From Desulfobacterales bacterium (lineage in GTDB: Bacteria > Desulfobacterota > Desulfobacteria > Desulfobacterales > UBA11574): a stretch of 36,122 nt of DNA. Location: NCBI GenBank assembly GCA_020345745.1, contig CP070768.1, forward strand, positions 3,116,792 to 3,152,913, in the 5' to 3' direction. The notes below the pieces were generated by a model. The model was not told where the DNA came from. It searched no databases and saw nothing but the letters and a program-made list of their open reading frames with translations. The translations under genes and the position numbers were made by a program. Shown one piece after another: positions 34,119 through 36,122 of this stretch (position 1 is the stretch's first letter; each line of letters starts with the position of its first letter).

Positions 34119-35333
34119 ATGCCATTAATAACCATTGAAGAAGCCATAAAAGAGATAAAAGCGGGCCGCATGGTTATTCTTGTAGACGATGAAGACCGCG
34201 AAAACGAGGGTGACCTTACGATGGCTGCTGAAGCCATTACGCCGGAAGCAATAAATTTTATGGCAAAATACGGACGGGGTCTTATATGTCTATCTATGAC
34301 CGGAGAAAAGATCGATTCGCTTGAACTGCCGTTAATGGTCGAGAACAACACATCTCAATTTCAAACCGGTTTTACCGTTTCTATCGAAGCTAGATACGGT
34401 GTAACTACTGGCATTTCTGCTGCTGACCGAGCCACCACCATCCGGACAGCCGTGGCAAAAGACGCAAGACCTGGTGATCTTGTCAGGCCGGGGCATGTAT
34501 TTCCATTAAGGGGCAGAGAGGGTGGTGTGATGGTGCGCGCCGGGCAAACAGAGGGATCTATCGATCTGGCACGTCTTGCCGGTTTGCAACCCGCCGGAGT
34601 GATCTGTGAAGTAATGGACGAAGACGGTACCATGGCGAGATTGCCGGCTCTCGAAAAATTCAGTCAAAAACATGGGATAGGTATATGCTCCATTGCAGAT
34701 CTTATTGAATATCGTATGCGTACGGAATCATTTGTCAATATCGTTGCCGAAACCCTGATTCCAACTATCCACGGAAGCGACTTCAGAGCTATTGTCTATG
34801 AAAATCAGGTGGATGATTTGCTGCATATCGCCATGGTTAAAGGAGAGATCGATTCGACTAAACCTGTTCTTGTTCGAGTTCACTCGGAATGCCTCACCGG
34901 TGATATTTTCGGATCACTTCGTTGTGATTGTGGCGAGCAGCTACACAAGGCAATGGAAATGATTGAAGAAGACGGTCTCGGTGTGTTGCTCTATATCCGT
35001 CAGGAAGGAAGAGGTATCGGTCTGGTAAACAAAATAAAGGCATACGCATTACAGGATCAAGGTTTTGATACCGTTGAAGCCAACGAAAAGCTGGGATTTA
35101 AACCTGATTTAAGGAATTACGGGATCGGTGCTCAGATTCTTGTGGATCTTGGCGTAAGAAAAATGAGACTCATTACCAATAATCCCAAGAAAATGGTTGG
35201 TCTCGAAGGATATGGACTTAGCATTGTTGAACAGATTGCTACAGCCATTAAGCCCAATGAATACAACCGATGCTATCTTGAGTGCAAGAAACTTAAAATG
35301 GGGCATCTATTGAATATTGATACCATACCATAG
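34119..35333 (+). CDS. ribBA: Bifunctional DHBP synthase / GTP cyclohydrolase II
   Basis: The 404-aa fusion makes 3,4-dihydroxy-2-butanone 4-phosphate (RibB, about 1-205) and opens GTP (RibA, about 206-404). The RibB half shows [11 protein letters not shown] (23-33), [12 protein letters not shown] and RPGHVFPL. The RibA half has HSECLTGD, the zinc cysteines of [10 protein letters not shown], and RQEGRGIGL. One departure stands out: [16 protein letters not shown] has Gln143 where E. coli DHBP synthase has the metal-binding His153 (GHTEA). I recall similar Gln forms in other delta-type bacteria, so it may be lineage-typical rather than inactivating. GGAG lies about 15 bases before the ATG. It is part of the rib operon. 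Confidence 0.94.
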   Translation: MPLITIEEAIKEIKAGRMVILVDDEDRENEGDLTMAAEAITPEAINFMAKYGRGLICLSMTGEKIDSLELPLMVENNTSQFQTGFTVSIEARYGVTTGISAADRATTIRTAVAKDARPGDLVRPGHVFPLRGREGGVMVRAGQTEGSIDLARLAGLQPAGVICEVMDEDGTMARLPALEKFSQKHGIGICSIADLIEYRMRTESFVNIVAETLIPTIHGSDFRAIVYENQVDDLLHIAMVKGEIDSTKPVLVRVHSECLTGDIFGSLRCDCGEQLHKAMEMIEEDGLGVLLYIRQEGRGIGLVNKIKAYALQDQGFDTVEANEKLGFKPDLRNYGIGAQILVDLGVRKMRLITNNPKKMVGLEGYGLSIVEQIATAIKPNEYNRCYLECKKLKMGHLLNIDTIP

Positions 35334-35376
35334 ATTTGCCCCAAACACCTAACCTTGTTAACCGGGAGGGACGTAA

Positions 35377-35850
35377 ATGCCGAAAATTATTGAAGCTAAG
35401 CTTCTTGCAGAGGGCAAAAAATTTGCCCTTGTTGTCAGCAGATTTAATAATTTTATAACCGATAGACTGCAAGATGGCGCTGTAGACGGACTGTTGCGTT
35501 CGGGAGCCAGAGATAACGATATAGAAATAGTAAAGGTTCCAGGCGCATTTGAGATTCCACTGATGGCAAAAAAGATAGCAGCAACTGGTCGGTATCATGC
35601 GATTATCTGTCTGGGTGCTGTCATTAGAGGGGCGACCCCACACTTTGATTATGTCAGTGCCGAAGTGTCTAAGGGAATTGCTGCCGTAAGTCTGAATTCT
35701 GAAGTCCCTGTCATCTTTGGTATTTTAACTACGGACACCATAGAACAGGCCGTAGAGCGCGCAGGAACAAAGGCCGGCAACAAAGGTTGGGATGCCGCAA
35801 TATCTGCCGTGGAAATGGCCAACTTGCTGGATGTCGTCAATCAGGCATAA
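35377..35850 (+). CDS. ribH: 6,7-dimethyl-8-ribityllumazine synthase
   Basis: The 157-aa enzyme condenses the pyrimidine and the butanone phosphate to lumazine, the substrate of RibE. Signatures are [13 protein letters not shown] (19-31), VPGAFEIPL (54-62), [15 protein letters not shown] (79-93, catalytic His89) and [12 protein letters not shown]. The protein forms icosahedral or pentameric shells in other bacteria. GGGAGG precedes the ATG by about 6 bases. It ends 2 bases before nusB. Confidence 0.97.
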   Translation: MPKIIEAKLLAEGKKFALVVSRFNNFITDRLQDGAVDGLLRSGARDNDIEIVKVPGAFEIPLMAKKIAATGRYHAIICLGAVIRGATPHFDYVSAEVSKGIAAVSLNSEVPVIFGILTTDTIEQAVERAGTKAGNKGWDAAISAVEMANLLDVVNQA

Positions 35851-35852
35851 CT

Positions 35853-36122
35853 ATGGGCAATCGTCGCAAGTCACGAGAACTTGCCATGCAAGCGCTCTTT
35901 TATATAGACATGAGTCAGAATGACACAAAGGATCTGCTTGATCGGTTTTGTGAAAATTTTAAACCATCGGAGAAAGTACTTTCATTCTTTATTAAGCTCG
36001 TAAAAGGGGTGCTGGAAACCAGGTCGGATATTGATAAGATAATTGAGCGTTTTTCAGATAACTGGAAGTTAAGCCGGATGTCCTGCGTGGACAGAAATGT
36101 GATAAGAATTGCTGTATACGAA
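35853..36122 (+). CDS. nusB: Transcription antitermination factor NusB (3' end outside the window)
   Basis: The first 90 codons are present: MGNRRKSRELAMQALFYID, then the helical region and KLSRMSCVDRNVIRIAVYE, the last being the conserved L-x-R-x-x-x-V-D-R-N-I-L-R-x-A-x-x-E core. NusB binds boxA RNA with S10 during rRNA antitermination. The ATG is 2 bases after the ribH stop, the usual ribH-nusB coupling. The gene runs off the right edge, so 50 or more residues are missing. Confidence 0.95.
   Translation, partial: MGNRRKSRELAMQALFYIDMSQNDTKDLLDRFCENFKPSEKVLSFFIKLVKGVLETRSDIDKIIERFSDNWKLSRMSCVDRNVIRIAVYE

Overview
The window looks like chromosomal DNA of an anaerobic, sulfate-reducer-like Desulfobacterota bacterium, closest in style to Desulfobacteraceae. 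That placement is an inference. It rests on a siroheme-decarboxylase-type Lrp protein, a NuoE/NuoF/NuoG-like diaphorase gene set, many iron-sulfur proteins, AT-rich spacers, and the order glyA, dCMP deaminase, nrdR, ribD, ribE, ribBA, ribH, nusB. I see no rRNA, tRNA, CRISPR array, intact transposase or phage gene.

Left third (1-16 kb), mostly minus strand. A B12-binding radical SAM gene runs off the left edge, followed by an AhbB-like gene, mtnA and a PilZ protein. On the plus strand comes a HAD-IG 5'-nucleotidase with a good terminator. Then come a lipoprotein, a decayed fragment of an SLC12-like permease, an MthK-type potassium channel, adenine deaminase (ade) and two divergently transcribed MtaD-type deaminases. 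HU, two uncharacterised ORFs, a small lipoprotein and a class I purine nucleoside phosphorylase follow. Together mtnA, two mtaD genes, the phosphorylase and ade could form a deaminating salvage route for 5'-methylthioadenosine, S-adenosylhomocysteine and 5'-deoxyadenosine. The phosphorylase keeps the Asn that reads 6-oxopurines but has Val where the ribose 5'-OH-binding His normally sits, as expected for a 5'-methylthioinosine phosphorylase. This is the most interesting biochemical prediction in the window.

Middle (16-22 kb). An RseC protein is followed on the minus strand by a NuoG-like electron-carrier subunit, a NuoF-like flavoprotein, NuoE and a small HAD protein. The NuoF gene is broken twice: an in-frame TGA where a Gly codon is expected, then a one-base frameshift about 80 bases downstream. 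Upstream lies a 270-bp segment bounded by 15-bp inverted repeats (MITE-like), directly behind a major facilitator transporter gene.

Right part (22-36 kb), all plus strand, is housekeeping: hsp20, lon, rlpA (with a 10-C tract just after the lipobox), gmhB overlapping recD2, rpmF, rpiB, glyA, a dCMP deaminase, nrdR, the riboflavin operon ribD-ribE-ribBA-ribH, and the start of nusB, cut by the right edge. RibBA carries Gln in place of the usual metal-binding His of its DHBP synthase half.

Several starts were moved inward from the longest open frame because a Shine-Dalgarno sequence lies inside it (HAD-IG nucleotidase, the 5562-6233 lipoprotein, mtaD, the HAD phosphatase, hsp20, recD2, rpmF, dCMP deaminase, nrdR, ribE).
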